DNA from: Myxococcales bacterium
GTDB lineage: Bacteria; Myxococcota; Polyangia; Nannocystales; Nannocystaceae
DNA: 64,000 nt
Assembly: GCA_016793465.1 (NCBI GenBank)
Contig: JAEUJW010000038.1
Coordinates: 62,001 to 126,000 of the forward strand
Direction: 5' to 3'
Shown here: piece after piece, positions 31,932 through 40,144 of the stretch
Position numbering within the stretch: position 1 is the stretch's first letter
Layout: every line of letters starts with the position of its first letter
The notes under the pieces: generated by a model
What the model saw: the letters and a program-made list of their open reading frames with translations, nothing else
What the model was told of the DNA's origin: nothing
The model's database searches: none
Translations under genes and position numbers: made by a program

Positions 31932-33476
31932 ATGAACTTCCGCATGCGCCCCTGCTCCATGGCTTTGACGTCCCTCGCCGCGCTCGCCCTCGCGTGCGGC
32001 GGCGACGGCGGCGACGGCACCGCCGGCCAGACCACCACGGCGACCGACGGCCCCGCCACCGACCCCGGCAACACCTCGACGAGCACCGGCACCACCGTCG
32101 AGCCGCCGACCAGCTCGAGCGAGCCGACCACCGCCGGCCCGACAAGCTCGCCGACCAGCGACACCGACCCGACCACGACGGAGATCGGCACGACCGACCC
32201 GACCACCGGCGAGACCGGCACGACCGACGACACGACCACCGGCCCGCCCGCGTGCCCGTACACCCCGGTCGACGGCACTCCCGGCGTCGAGCTGCAGCAG
32301 ATGGCCAACGGCTTCGACCGCCCGGTGCTGGTGGTCCCGCACCCGAGCGACCCCGATCGCCTGTTCGTGGTCGAGCAGGGCGGACACGTCAAGATCCTCG
32401 AGCCCGGTCAGACCACGGCCCCGGCCGACGACGCCGCCTTCCTGTTCGTCGAGGTGAAGAACGCCAACTCCAACATGATCGGCGCCGAGGCCGGCCTGCT
32501 CGGCTTCGCCTTCCACCCCGACTTCCCCGCCGACCCGCGCGTGTACATCAACTACAACCCCGCCGCGGTCCAGGGCACCGGCCCCACCTACGTGTCCGAG
32601 TTCAGCCTCGACCCCAACAACCCCGACCGCGTCGACCCCGCGAGCGAGCGCCTCGTCTACGCCGTCGGTCAGCCCGCCGGCAACCACAACGGCGGCATGA
32701 TCGCCTTCGGCGCCGACGGCTATCTCTACATCGGCATGGGCGACGGCGGCGGCAGCGGCGACACATTCGACACCTCGCGCGACAACCTCTCGCCGCTCGC
32801 CAAGTTCCTCCGCATCGACGTCGAGCCCGACGGCGCGCCCGACAGCAACAAGGCCTGCGCCGACTGCCCCATGGTCGACGGCTTCGACTTCACCGTCCCG
32901 CCCGACAACCCCCACGTCAACGACGACGGCTACGCCCCGGAGATCTGGGCCACCGGCCTGCGCAACCCCTGGCGCTGGCAATTCGACCCCGCCACCGACC
33001 TGCTCTACTCCGCCGACGTCGGCCAGGGCAACCACGAGGAGGTCAGCGTCATCAGCAAGGGCGGCGACTACGGCTGGAACATCATGGAGGCCAACCACTG
33101 CTTCGGCGGCGCCCCCTGCGACACCTCCGCCCCGCCGAACGGCGTCAACGGCGACGGCATGGTCGCCCCCATCGCCGAGTACTCGCACGACGAGAACAAC
33201 CGCTGCAGCATCACCGGCCTCGGCGTCTACCACTCGTGCGAGGTCCCGGCGTGGGACGGCCTGTACTTCTACGCCGACTACTGCTCGACCGAGATCTGGG
33301 CGCTCCACTGGGACGGCAACACGGTCATGGACCTCGGCGTGGTCAAGACCGCCGGCGAGCCGGTCATCGGCGCGGGCAGCACCGGCCACGGCGACGTGCT
33401 GGTGACCACGGTGGTGGTCAACAACTTCCAGCAGATCGAGGACGGCAAGGTCTACCGCATCGTCCCGGCCCCCTGA
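31932..33476 (+). CDS. PQQ-dependent sugar dehydrogenase-type lipoprotein
   Basis: 514 residues. N-terminal lipoprotein signal (LTSLAALALACG), then about 75 residues of Thr/Ser/Pro/Gly linker, then the soluble aldose sugar dehydrogenase beta-propeller: VELQQMANGFDRPVLVV, VVEQGGHVKILEPG, GLLGFAFHPDF, GNHNGGMIAFGADGYLYIG, GLRNPWRWQFDP, YGWNIMEANHC. Six-bladed PQQ enzymes of this group oxidise aldose sugars at the membrane or in the periplasm. Both the catalytic-His context (NHNGGMIAFG) and the quinone-binding region are kept. Extracytoplasmic. The ybaK gene follows after 2 bp, probably in the same transcript. Confidence 0.85.
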   Translation: MNFRMRPCSMALTSLAALALACGGDGGDGTAGQTTTATDGPATDPGNTSTSTGTTVEPPTSSSEPTTAGPTSSPTSDTDPTTTEIGTTDPTTGETGTTDDTTTGPPACPYTPVDGTPGVELQQMANGFDRPVLVVPHPSDPDRLFVVEQGGHVKILEPGQTTAPADDAAFLFVEVKNANSNMIGAEAGLLGFAFHPDFPADPRVYINYNPAAVQGTGPTYVSEFSLDPNNPDRVDPASERLVYAVGQPAGNHNGGMIAFGADGYLYIGMGDGGGSGDTFDTSRDNLSPLAKFLRIDVEPDGAPDSNKACADCPMVDGFDFTVPPDNPHVNDDGYAPEIWATGLRNPWRWQFDPATDLLYSADVGQGNHEEVSVISKGGDYGWNIMEANHCFGGAPCDTSAPPNGVNGDGMVAPIAEYSHDENNRCSITGLGVYHSCEVPAWDGLYFYADYCSTEIWALHWDGNTVMDLGVVKTAGEPVIGAGSTGHGDVLVTTVVVNNFQQIEDGKVYRIVPAP

Positions 33477-33478
33477 AC

Positions 33479-33955
33479 GTGAGCAAGACCAACGCCGCCC
33501 GCGTCCTCGACGGCCTCGGGATCGCCTACGGCCTGCGGTCCTACGACCCGGGCGACGAACACCTGCACGCCAGCGAGGTGGCCGCCCGCATCGGCCTCCC
33601 GCCCGAGCAGGTGTTCAAAACTCTGGTCGCCCGCGGCGACCGCGGCGGCGTCTGCCTCGCGCTCGTGCCCGGCGACGAGAAGCTCGACCTGAAGGCCCTC
33701 GCCCGGGCCACGGGCGACCGCCGGGTCGAGCTCGTACCCCTCCGCGACGTCACGCCACTCACCGGCTATGTCCGCGGAGGCGTGACCGCGCTCGCCTGCA
33801 AGAAGGACTACCCGGTGGTGGTCGACGAGACGGCCCAGCTGTTCGCCGAGATCTCGGTGTCGGCCGGGATGCGCGGCCTGCAGATCCTGCTCCACCCGGA
33901 CGAATATTTGAGGGCCGTCCGCGGCCGTTACGCGGCGATCGCCGCCCCCGCCTGA
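33479..33955 (+). CDS. ybaK: Cys-tRNA(Pro)/Cys-tRNA(Cys) deacylase YbaK
   Basis: A GTG start 2 bp after the dehydrogenase stop codon gives a 158-residue protein of the YbaK/EbsC group: HASEVAARIGLPPEQVFKTL near residue 27, VPGDEKLDLKALARATG near 61, a GYVRGGVTALACKKDYPVV-type segment near 97-115 and FAEISVSAGMRGLQILL near 124. The family hydrolyses Cys mis-attached to tRNA(Pro). Cytoplasmic. Coupling to a secreted dehydrogenase gene is unlikely to be functional. AT-rich islets: TTCAAAA near 33614 and ATATTTG at 33904-33910. Confidence 0.9.
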   Translation: MSKTNAARVLDGLGIAYGLRSYDPGDEHLHASEVAARIGLPPEQVFKTLVARGDRGGVCLALVPGDEKLDLKALARATGDRRVELVPLRDVTPLTGYVRGGVTALACKKDYPVVVDETAQLFAEISVSAGMRGLQILLHPDEYLRAVRGRYAAIAAPA

Positions 33956-33975
33956 CGTCCGCCCGCCCGCGGGTG

Positions 33976-33987
33976 TATGAAGGGCGC
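33976..33987 (+). promoter_or_regulatory. -10-like element before the FGE-like gene
   Basis: TATGAA at 33976-33981, 6 nt before ATG 33988. It supports 33988 over the upstream GTG at 33973, which would start inside this hexamer region. Confidence 0.4.
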
Positions 33988-35262
33988 ATGCTCCTGGCCG
34001 CCACGGACCCCGAACTCTTCGACCGCACGCAGTGGTTCGCCGCCACCTCCGCGCGGCGCGAGCAGATCGCCCGCGCCGTCGCCGACCAGGTCGGGGCCGA
34101 CTTCGACTACGTGGGCCTGCGCAACTACGCGGGCACCGACCTCGAGGTCGGCGTGCTCCGCCACAAGGCGACCGACCTGCTGTTCTCGGTGATCCCCGGC
34201 GGCAGCTTCGAGATGGGCATGTCCCCCGAGGAGGAGCAGGCGATCGTCGACGCCCGCCCCGACGACGAGGAGGACGAGGACGACTTCAATCAGGAGTTCG
34301 ACCTCCTGCTCAGCGAGATGGGCTCGCTCCGACCGCTCCACGCCGTGCACGTGCCGCCGTTCCTGCTGGCCCAGCGCGTGCTCAACGTCGGCCAGACCCG
34401 CCGCTTCATCGACGACTTCATCGACCCGCTCTACGGCCACGCCGACGACGTGCCCGCCCACCTGTCCCCCGAGCAGGGCTCGTTGATCCTCATCGGCACC
34501 GACCTCCGCCTGCCGTCCGAGGCCGAGCTCGAGTACGCCGCCCGCGGCCACCTCGCCCGCACGTTGCTGCCGACGTCGACCCGCATCCCCGACGAGGACC
34601 TGCTCGAGGCCATGCTCGCCGACCGCCACGACGCCACGTCCAACGCCTTCGGCGTGCACGGCTACGGCCTCTACCCCGAGCGCTGCGCGGACGCCTGGCA
34701 CGAGCACTACAAGGGCGCGCCCTCCGACGGCTCCCCGCGGCTCGGCCCCGGCCCCCGCGTCATCCGCGGCGGCGCCGCCAACTGCTACCCCTGGCAAGGC
34801 GCCGGCGAGTGGAACGCCATGCTCTGCGCGTTCCGCATGAGCGACCGCCACGCGGAATTCGGCTCGGCCATCCGCCTCGCCCGCAGCCTCGCCGCCCCCG
34901 CAGACCCCCAACCCGTGGCGTCCGCCGCTCCGAGCGAGCAACCCGCGAAGAAGTCGTCCAGGAAAGCCAGCAAGACCACCACGAAGCAGCCGGCCAAGAC
35001 CGCCGCGAAGAAGCCGGCCAAGAAAGCCGCGAAGAAGCCGACCGCGAAGAAGCAGGCCAAGAAAGCCGCGAAGAAGCCGACCGCGAAGAAGCCGGCCAAG
35101 AAGGCCACGAAGAAGACCGCCGCGAAGAAGCCGGCCAAGAAGGCCGCGAAGAAGACCACATCGAAGAAGCCGGCCAAGAAGGCCGCGAAGAAGACCACAT
35201 CCAAGAGGGTCGTGAAGAACACCGCCGCGAAGAAATCCGCCAAGCGTGCGAAGCCCGCCTGA
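33988..35262 (+). CDS. FGE-sulfatase-domain protein with histone-H1-like Lys/Ala tail
   Basis: 424 residues. Residues 1-315 form a formylglycine-generating-enzyme-type domain: FSVIPGGSFEMGMSPEEEQ near 65-83, PFLLAQRVLNVGQTRRFI near 122, LRLPSEAELEYAARGHLA near 171 and VIRGGAANCYPWQGAGEWN near 255. This fold converts Cys to formylglycine in sulfatases but also serves as a general domain without that activity. Residues about 318-424 are almost only Lys, Ala, Pro and Thr (AKKPAKKAAKK units), as in histone H1 tails and bacterial DNA-binding H1-like proteins. The fusion is unusual. The DNA for the tail is a tandem repeat. Start chosen at 33988. Confidence 0.8.
   Translation: MLLAATDPELFDRTQWFAATSARREQIARAVADQVGADFDYVGLRNYAGTDLEVGVLRHKATDLLFSVIPGGSFEMGMSPEEEQAIVDARPDDEEDEDDFNQEFDLLLSEMGSLRPLHAVHVPPFLLAQRVLNVGQTRRFIDDFIDPLYGHADDVPAHLSPEQGSLILIGTDLRLPSEAELEYAARGHLARTLLPTSTRIPDEDLLEAMLADRHDATSNAFGVHGYGLYPERCADAWHEHYKGAPSDGSPRLGPGPRVIRGGAANCYPWQGAGEWNAMLCAFRMSDRHAEFGSAIRLARSLAAPADPQPVASAAPSEQPAKKSSRKASKTTTKQPAKTAAKKPAKKAAKKPTAKKQAKKAAKKPTAKKPAKKATKKTAAKKPAKKAAKKTTSKKPAKKAAKKTTSKRVVKNTAAKKSAKRAKPA
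34945..35259. repeat. Tandem coding repeat for the Lys/Ala-rich tail
   Basis: Imperfect repeats of a roughly 24-36-bp block (core GCGAAGAAGCCGGCCAAGAA) encoding AKKPAKKA-type units. Such tracts vary in length by slippage. Confidence 0.8.
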
Positions 35263-35375
35263 CGACGCCATCGGTCGCTCGCTACGTCCGACTCGGAGCA
35301 CGCCAGGCGGCGACCCGTCGCTCGCTCCGTCCCGGACGCATCCGTCGCGAAGCGACCCAGCGCTCCGCCGCTCAA

Positions 35376-35402
35376 GAAAATTAAGTAATTAAAATTATTC
35401 TG
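35376..35402. other. AT-rich patch between convergent genes
   Basis: AAGAAAATTAAGTAATTAAAATTATTC lies between the convergent FGE-like and 35395 genes (described here by its position and AT content; it includes the stop of the minus-strand gene). It is by far the lowest-GC stretch nearby and may act in termination for both strands. Confidence 0.5.
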
Positions 35403-35877
35403 GGAAGGCTCGGACGCACTGGTCGAGCACCCAGGGGAATTCGGCGTCGCGTTCGCTCAGGCGGATCGCGGCGCAGGCCGCGGCGCGGGCGCTGGTCTCC
35501 TGCTCGCAGCGCGCCAGATCTTCCGTGCGTGTGGCCTGGAGGTCCGCGAGCACGCGGGTGCGCGACGCCTCCTCGCGCTCGACCGCCGTATAAAATTCGA
35601 CCGCGGCGTCGAGCATCTGTTTGCAGGCCGCCGCGCGCTCGGGCGGCGGGTTCGGCAGCCGGTCGGCCAGGCGCGCGCGCAGGATCCCCGCCTCGCCCTC
35701 GTAGTCCGGCTGCGAGCCGACCCCGCGCACGTCGTTGTTGGCCGTGCGCGTGACCGCCGGGCTGGGGGACGCCGGCGGCGGCGCGGGGGACGTCCCGCCC
35801 GGCGGGTTCGTGCACGCGAGGACGAGCCCGAACAGGGCGGCGAGGACTGGTCCGGGTGCTTCGCAGGCGGCGCGCAT
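35395..35877 (-). CDS. Small lipoprotein, helical, function unknown
   Basis: 160 residues from ATG 35877, with a lipoprotein signal ending in GLVLACTN, then a Pro/Ser/Thr linker and a helical domain with regularly spaced charged residues (FYTAVEREEASRTRVLADLQ) and Cys pairs (AAACKQM, ARCEQE, AAACAAI, LDQCVRAF) that could be two disulphides. No family recognised. The promoter-like TATCGT lies 7 nt upstream and shares a 19-bp spacer with the divergent cytochrome gene. An islet (TATAAAATT, 35590-35598) encodes EFYTAV. Confidence 0.65.
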   Translation of the reverse strand: MRAACEAPGPVLAALFGLVLACTNPPGGTSPAPPPASPSPAVTRTANNDVRGVGSQPDYEGEAGILRARLADRLPNPPPERAAACKQMLDAAVEFYTAVEREEASRTRVLADLQATRTEDLARCEQETSARAAACAAIRLSERDAEFPWVLDQCVRAFPE

Positions 35878-35896
35878 CGGGGTTACGATAGCGCAC
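35878..35896. promoter_or_regulatory. 19-bp bidirectional start-to-start promoter
   Basis: The 35877 (minus) and 35897 (plus) start codons are only 19 bp apart. TACGAT (35884-35889) lies 7 nt before the plus start, and on the other strand TATCGT (plus 35885-35890) lies 7 nt before the minus start. The two hexamers overlap in TTACGATA. Both transcripts would be leaderless and polymerases would compete for one site. Confidence 0.5.
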
Positions 35897-37762
35897 ATGC
35901 GGTCCTCGATGCGTGCGCTGGTGGTGGGTTTCCTGTGGCTCGTGACCCGTCCCGCCGGGGCCACCCCGACCGAGCCCGGCGCCCTCACCAACAAGCTGCA
36001 GGCCGCCTCGGAGTGCATGATGTGCCACTCCTTCGCCAACACGCCGGAGCAGGCGGACCAGCCGTTCGTCACCCCCGCGGTGTGGCAGGGCGGGCTCATG
36101 GCCAACTCGGCGCGCGACCCGGTGTTCTGGGCCGGCGTCGCCGTCGCCAGCCAGGACGCCCCCGGCGAGACCGCCGACTGCGTGCGCTGCCACGCCCCGC
36201 GGGCGTTCGTCGCCGGCCGCGGCGAGGCCGTAGGCATCGACGAGCTCGAGCCTGACGACCTCACCGGCGTCGACTGCGAGCTGTGCCACCGCCTGCTCGA
36301 CGACGGCGTCACGCCCCCCGGCAACGCCCGCTACGTCATCGACGACGTGCTCGCCCCCGACGGCGACATCCGTAAGCGCGGCCCGTGGGACTACACCATG
36401 GACCTGTTCCCCATGCACGCCTGGGCCGCCGACCCGTACATGGGCGAGTCGAAGCTGTGCGGCACCTGCCACGACGTGACCACCGCGCAGATGCGCGTCG
36501 ACAGCGACGGCCAGCCGCTCGGCGTGCCCTTCGGCGAGCAGCGCACCTACAGCGAGTGGAACAACAGCGCCTACGCCGTCGCCGGCCAGGACTTCAAGAG
36601 TTGTCAGGACTGCCACATGCCCGCCGTCGCCGACGTGGCCGGCTGCGCCGAGTTCGTCTCGATGGGCGACTCGCACCCGACCGGCGGCCGCCGCCACGAC
36701 CTCGCCGGCGCCAACCGCCGCATGCTCGAGATCCTCATGACGATCTACGGCGACGCCGGCGACGGCAGCGTGCCCGACGATTTTTTTAATCTCGGCCTCG
36801 ACAGCGTCGACCGCACCCTCGCCGAGTCCGCCACGCTCGAAGTCACCGCCCCCGCCAGCGTCGACCTCGCCGCCGGCATCACCGCCCTCGACGTCAAGGT
36901 CACCAACAACACCGGCCACAAGCTGCCGTCCGGCTACTCCGAGGGCCGCGTCATGTGGCTCGAGGTGATCGGCCGCCACGCCGACGCCGTCGTCTACAGC
37001 TCGGGCCGGTGGATCGACGGCCAGGGCCTCGAGAACGACCCGCAGCAGCGCACCTACGAGGCCGTCGCCGTCGAGCACGCGACCAACACCCGCTTCCACC
37101 TGCTGCGCAACAACACCTGGCAGGTCGACTCCCGCATCCCCCCCAAAGGTTTAATTAAAGACATCGAGACCGACCCGGTCGGCGACCGCTACACGCTGCA
37201 GCCCGACGACACCTGGCCGCACTTCGACGCCGTCACCTACACCTTCCCGCCCGCCGTCGCCGTCGACGCCACGCCCGACGACCCCGCCGACGACGTCATG
37301 GACCTCTCGGTCCGCCTCCTCTACGTCATCAACACCCCCGAGTACGTCGACTTCCTCGCCGACGAGAACCACACCAACGAGGCCGGCCAGCGCGTCGTCG
37401 ACCTGTTCACCGCCCTCGGCCCCGTCGACCCGCTCGTCGTCGCCGAGTGGTCGCAGCAGGTCCCCCTCGCCGGCCTCACGCCCCCCGCGCCCGAGACCAC
37501 CAGCGGCCCGGGCAGCAGCTCCGGCGAGGCCCCGACCACCGGCTCCGACCCCGGCACCACCGGCGCCGCCCCGACCACCGGCACCACCCCGACCGGCGGC
37601 GAGGCCTCGACCGGCGCCGCGAGCAGCACCACCGACCCCGGCCTCGAAGCGGGCGACGGAGCAGGGGGCTGCGCCTGCAACAGCACCGGCCCCACCTCCC
37701 CGCTCACCCTCCTGCTCCTGCTCGCCCGGCCGCGCCGCCGCCTGTCCCGAAGGCCAGTTTAA
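35897..37762 (+). CDS. Pentaheme c-type cytochrome with MYXO-CTERM tail
   Basis: 621 residues. Signal peptide (MRALVVGFLWLVTRPAGA), then five CxxCH heme sites at about residues 40 (CMMCH), 95 (CVRCH), 127 (CELCH), 188 (CGTCH) and 236 (CQDCH). A region of Ig-like beta structure (VDLAAGITALDVKVTNNTG) comes next, then a Thr/Gly/Ser/Pro linker and a MYXO-CTERM tail (GCACNSTGP, LTLLLLLA, RPRRR). The number and spacing of hemes fit multiheme electron carriers such as those of the tetraheme/NrfB-like groups, but I cannot assign a partner. Sorting to the cell surface is implied. Islets at 36781-36790 and 37150-37159 sit within the gene. Confidence 0.85.
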   Translation: MRSSMRALVVGFLWLVTRPAGATPTEPGALTNKLQAASECMMCHSFANTPEQADQPFVTPAVWQGGLMANSARDPVFWAGVAVASQDAPGETADCVRCHAPRAFVAGRGEAVGIDELEPDDLTGVDCELCHRLLDDGVTPPGNARYVIDDVLAPDGDIRKRGPWDYTMDLFPMHAWAADPYMGESKLCGTCHDVTTAQMRVDSDGQPLGVPFGEQRTYSEWNNSAYAVAGQDFKSCQDCHMPAVADVAGCAEFVSMGDSHPTGGRRHDLAGANRRMLEILMTIYGDAGDGSVPDDFFNLGLDSVDRTLAESATLEVTAPASVDLAAGITALDVKVTNNTGHKLPSGYSEGRVMWLEVIGRHADAVVYSSGRWIDGQGLENDPQQRTYEAVAVEHATNTRFHLLRNNTWQVDSRIPPKGLIKDIETDPVGDRYTLQPDDTWPHFDAVTYTFPPAVAVDATPDDPADDVMDLSVRLLYVINTPEYVDFLADENHTNEAGQRVVDLFTALGPVDPLVVAEWSQQVPLAGLTPPAPETTSGPGSSSGEAPTTGSDPGTTGAAPTTGTTPTGGEASTGAASSTTDPGLEAGDGAGGCACNSTGPTSPLTLLLLLARPRRRLSRRPV

Positions 37763-37766
37763 TTAA
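37742..37766. repeat. Palindrome copy followed by an AT-rich patch at a convergent gene end
   Basis: CTGTCC-CGAA-GGCCAG (37742-37757) lies at the end of the cytochrome gene and is followed by TTTAATTAACTAATAATTATT at 37758-37778, which runs into the 3' end of the convergent macrodomain gene. It includes a TTAATTAA octamer; another lies at 37151-37158. Confidence 0.6.
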
Positions 37767-37773
37767 CTAATAA

Positions 37774-39255
37774 TTATTCGTGCCGGGTGCGGCTCTCAAG
37801 CAAGATCCGCTCGGCGAGCTGCCCGGCGATCGTGCGCACCATGTCGACACGCGCGAGCCCGTTCAGCCAGGGCTCGGGGATCCCCCGCTCGCCGTGGATC
37901 GCCCCGGCGATCGCGCCGGTGACCGCCGCCGTCGTGTCCGTATCCTCGCCGAGATTCACCGCCAGCAAGATCGCCGCGCGATAGTCCTCGGCGCGGTGCA
38001 CCGCCCACAGCGCCGCCTCGAGGCAGTGCACCACGTACCCGCTGCCCTGGATGTCCTCCCGCCGCGCCCGCACCACCGACCCGTCGAGCACCCGCTGCAG
38101 CGGCTCGACCTCCTCCTCCGGGACGTACGGCTGCAGGTCGCGTGAGGCCGCCGCCATCGCCTCCACCAGCCCCTGCCCGCCCAGCAGCCCGCGCATCAGC
38201 AGCGAAAAGTAGGCGCAGCACAGCGTCGAGCGCGGGTGCGCGTGGGTCAGCGCGCTCGCCTCCATCGTGGTGGCCACGATCGTCGGCACGTCGAGTCGGT
38301 GCAGCGCGCAGGAGATCGGGTAGATCCGCATCAGCGAGCCGTTGCCGTTGTCCCGCTCGCCGCGCCCGCCCCACGCCTCCGCCGGCTCCCCGTGCGCGTA
38401 GCGGGAGATCGCCGCCCGCGTGGCGATGCCGATGTCGAAGACCTCGCCGTGCGGCGTCATGTACCCCGTCGTCACCCACAGGTGGAAGCGCTTCATCTGG
38501 TCCGCCGCGTCGAACCCGTGCTCGACGTAGCTCTCGGCCGACGCCAGCGCCAGCGAGCTGTCGTCCGACCACGTGCCCGGCGGCTGGTTGTAGGTGCCGA
38601 AGCCCCGCATGTCGGTCACCGGCGCGCGCGCCAGCTGCTCGCGCGAGCAGAACTCGACCGGCACGCCGACCGCGTCGCCGACCACCGACCCGAGCACGCA
38701 GCCGACGACGCGCTGCGCGAGCGTCAGCCCCTGCGCCACCGTCGCCGCCTCGCCGAGCAGCCCGCGGTACACCGCGTGCACGTCGTCGCCGAAGCACACC
38801 AGCTCGACCCGCTCGACGCTGGTCTCGCCCGCGAGGTGCGCGCGGATCTCCCTCAGCGCAATTTCACAGGCCTGCTCGATCGGATAGCCGTACACCCCGC
38901 AGCTGATGGCCGGGAACGCGATCGTCCTCAGCCCGTGCTCGTTCGCCAGGGCCAGGCTGCTGCGGTAACAGCTCGCCAGCAGCTCGGCCTCGCCGCGGGC
39001 GCCGCCGTGCCACACCGGCCCGACCGTGTGGATCACGTGGCGCGCCGGCAGGCGATGGCCGCCCGTGATCTTCGCCTGTCCCGTGGGACAGCCTTGCAGC
39101 GCGCGGCACTCGGCCAGCAGCTCCTTGCCGGCCGCGCGGTGGATCGCTCCGTCGACCCCGCCGCCGCCGAGCAGGCTGGTGTTCGCCGCGTTGACGATCG
39201 CGTCGACGGCCCGCGTGGTGATGTCTCCGCGAAGTAGTTCGATGCGTGCGCCCAT
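37774..39255 (-). CDS. Macrodomain-ADP-ribosylglycohydrolase fusion
   Basis: 493 residues from ATG 39255. Residues 1-178 are a MacroD-type macrodomain: GDIT (10-13), VNAAN (21-25), GGGGVDGAI (30-38) and a [21 protein letters not shown] loop near 118. Residues about 180-493 are an ARH/DraG-type ADP-ribosylglycohydrolase with metal-binding motifs [10 protein letters not shown] (193), [11 protein letters not shown] (227), GNGSLMRI and [16 protein letters not shown] near 440. Both families remove ADP-ribose: macrodomains cleave it from acidic residues or O-acetyl-ADP-ribose, ARH enzymes from Ser, Arg or similar. A single protein with both could clear several linkages. Palindrome copy at 39076-39091. 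Confidence 0.88.
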   Translation of the reverse strand: MGARIELLRGDITTRAVDAIVNAANTSLLGGGGVDGAIHRAAGKELLAECRALQGCPTGQAKITGGHRLPARHVIHTVGPVWHGGARGEAELLASCYRSSLALANEHGLRTIAFPAISCGVYGYPIEQACEIALREIRAHLAGETSVERVELVCFGDDVHAVYRGLLGEAATVAQGLTLAQRVVGCVLGSVVGDAVGVPVEFCSREQLARAPVTDMRGFGTYNQPPGTWSDDSSLALASAESYVEHGFDAADQMKRFHLWVTTGYMTPHGEVFDIGIATRAAISRYAHGEPAEAWGGRGERDNGNGSLMRIYPISCALHRLDVPTIVATTMEASALTHAHPRSTLCCAYFSLLMRGLLGGQGLVEAMAAASRDLQPYVPEEEVEPLQRVLDGSVVRARREDIQGSGYVVHCLEAALWAVHRAEDYRAAILLAVNLGEDTDTTAAVTGAIAGAIHGERGIPEPWLNGLARVDMVRTIAGQLAERILLESRTRHE

Positions 39256-39421
39256 CGTCTCGCCCCTCTCGCGCCTGCGCCGCGCTGAACCTGCGCGCAC
39301 CGCTTGCGACGACCCATGGTACACGGGACGATGAGGGCCCCCACGGGCCGCCATCCACGTTTTTTCGGGCTGCAGTCGTAGTCCGCCACCCACACCCCCT
39401 TTCGCTCGAAGGAGTCGGCCC

Positions 39422-40144
39422 ATGTTGAACCAGCTCGCCCCGAACCTCTGGGTCGCCGACCAGCCCCTCTCCGTGCTCGGAGTGCACCTCGGCACGCGCA
39501 TGACGATCGTGCGCCTCGGCAGCAACGGCCTGTTCGTGCACTCGCCCATCGCCCTCACGCCCGAGCTGCAGGCCGAGATCGACGCCCTCGGCCCGGTCCA
39601 GGCCGTCGTCGCGCCCAGCGCGATGCACCACCTGCACATCGGCGACTTCATGCGCGCGTACCCCGACGCCCAGTACTTCGCGGCCGAGGGCGTGGCCAAG
39701 AAGCACCCCGAGCTGCGCCTCCACGGCGTGCTCGGCGACCGCCCCGAGTTCCTGTGGGGCGCCGACCTCGACCAGATGCCGATCCACGGCTGCCCCCGCC
39801 TCAACGAGGTCGCCTTCCTCCACCGCGCCTCACGCACCCTCATCCTCACGGACTGGGTGTTCAACTTCAACCAGGGCAAGGGCCTGCTGACCCGGCTCTA
39901 CCTGCGCCTGACGGGCGCCTGGGGCGGGCCCCGGCAGAGCCGCGTGCACCGGCCCTTCATCACCGACCGGGCCGCGGCCCTCGGCTCGACCGAGCGCATC
40001 CTCGCCTGGGACTTCGACCGCGTGATCCTCAGCCACGGAGACATCATCGAGACGGGCGGGCACAATGCTCTGCGCGAGGCCACCGCATGGCTTCGCCCGG
40101 CGCACGCCACCGCGTCGGCCAGCGCCGACCGTCTGCCCGCATGA
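39422..40144 (+). CDS. DUF4336 protein (metallo-beta-lactamase-like)
   Basis: 240 residues. The N-terminus [35 protein letters not shown] near 40, [15 protein letters not shown] near 60 and [10 protein letters not shown] near 140 match DUF4336, a family with a metallo-beta-lactamase-like fold and uncertain activity. The SHGDII segment near 204 fits the family C-terminus. Cytoplasmic. GAAGGAG lies before the start, so this gene has a ribosome binding site. It overlaps the TetR gene by 4 bp, which suggests that the regulator controls it or responds to its substrate. Confidence 0.8.
   Translation: MLNQLAPNLWVADQPLSVLGVHLGTRMTIVRLGSNGLFVHSPIALTPELQAEIDALGPVQAVVAPSAMHHLHIGDFMRAYPDAQYFAAEGVAKKHPELRLHGVLGDRPEFLWGADLDQMPIHGCPRLNEVAFLHRASRTLILTDWVFNFNQGKGLLTRLYLRLTGAWGGPRQSRVHRPFITDRAAALGSTERILAWDFDRVILSHGDIIETGGHNALREATAWLRPAHATASASADRLPA

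Noticed and set aside
29742..33389. A 1215-residue open frame on the minus strand
   Set aside because: It lies antisense to the kinase and PQQ dehydrogenase genes, which have clear catalytic motifs; its composition (Gly/Val/Ala/Arg) is a shadow.
37774..39879. A longer 701-residue form of the macrodomain fusion starting at 39879
   Set aside because: The extra 208 residues are Arg/Ser-rich shadow of the divergent DUF4336 gene; the macrodomain begins exactly at the ATG at 39255.
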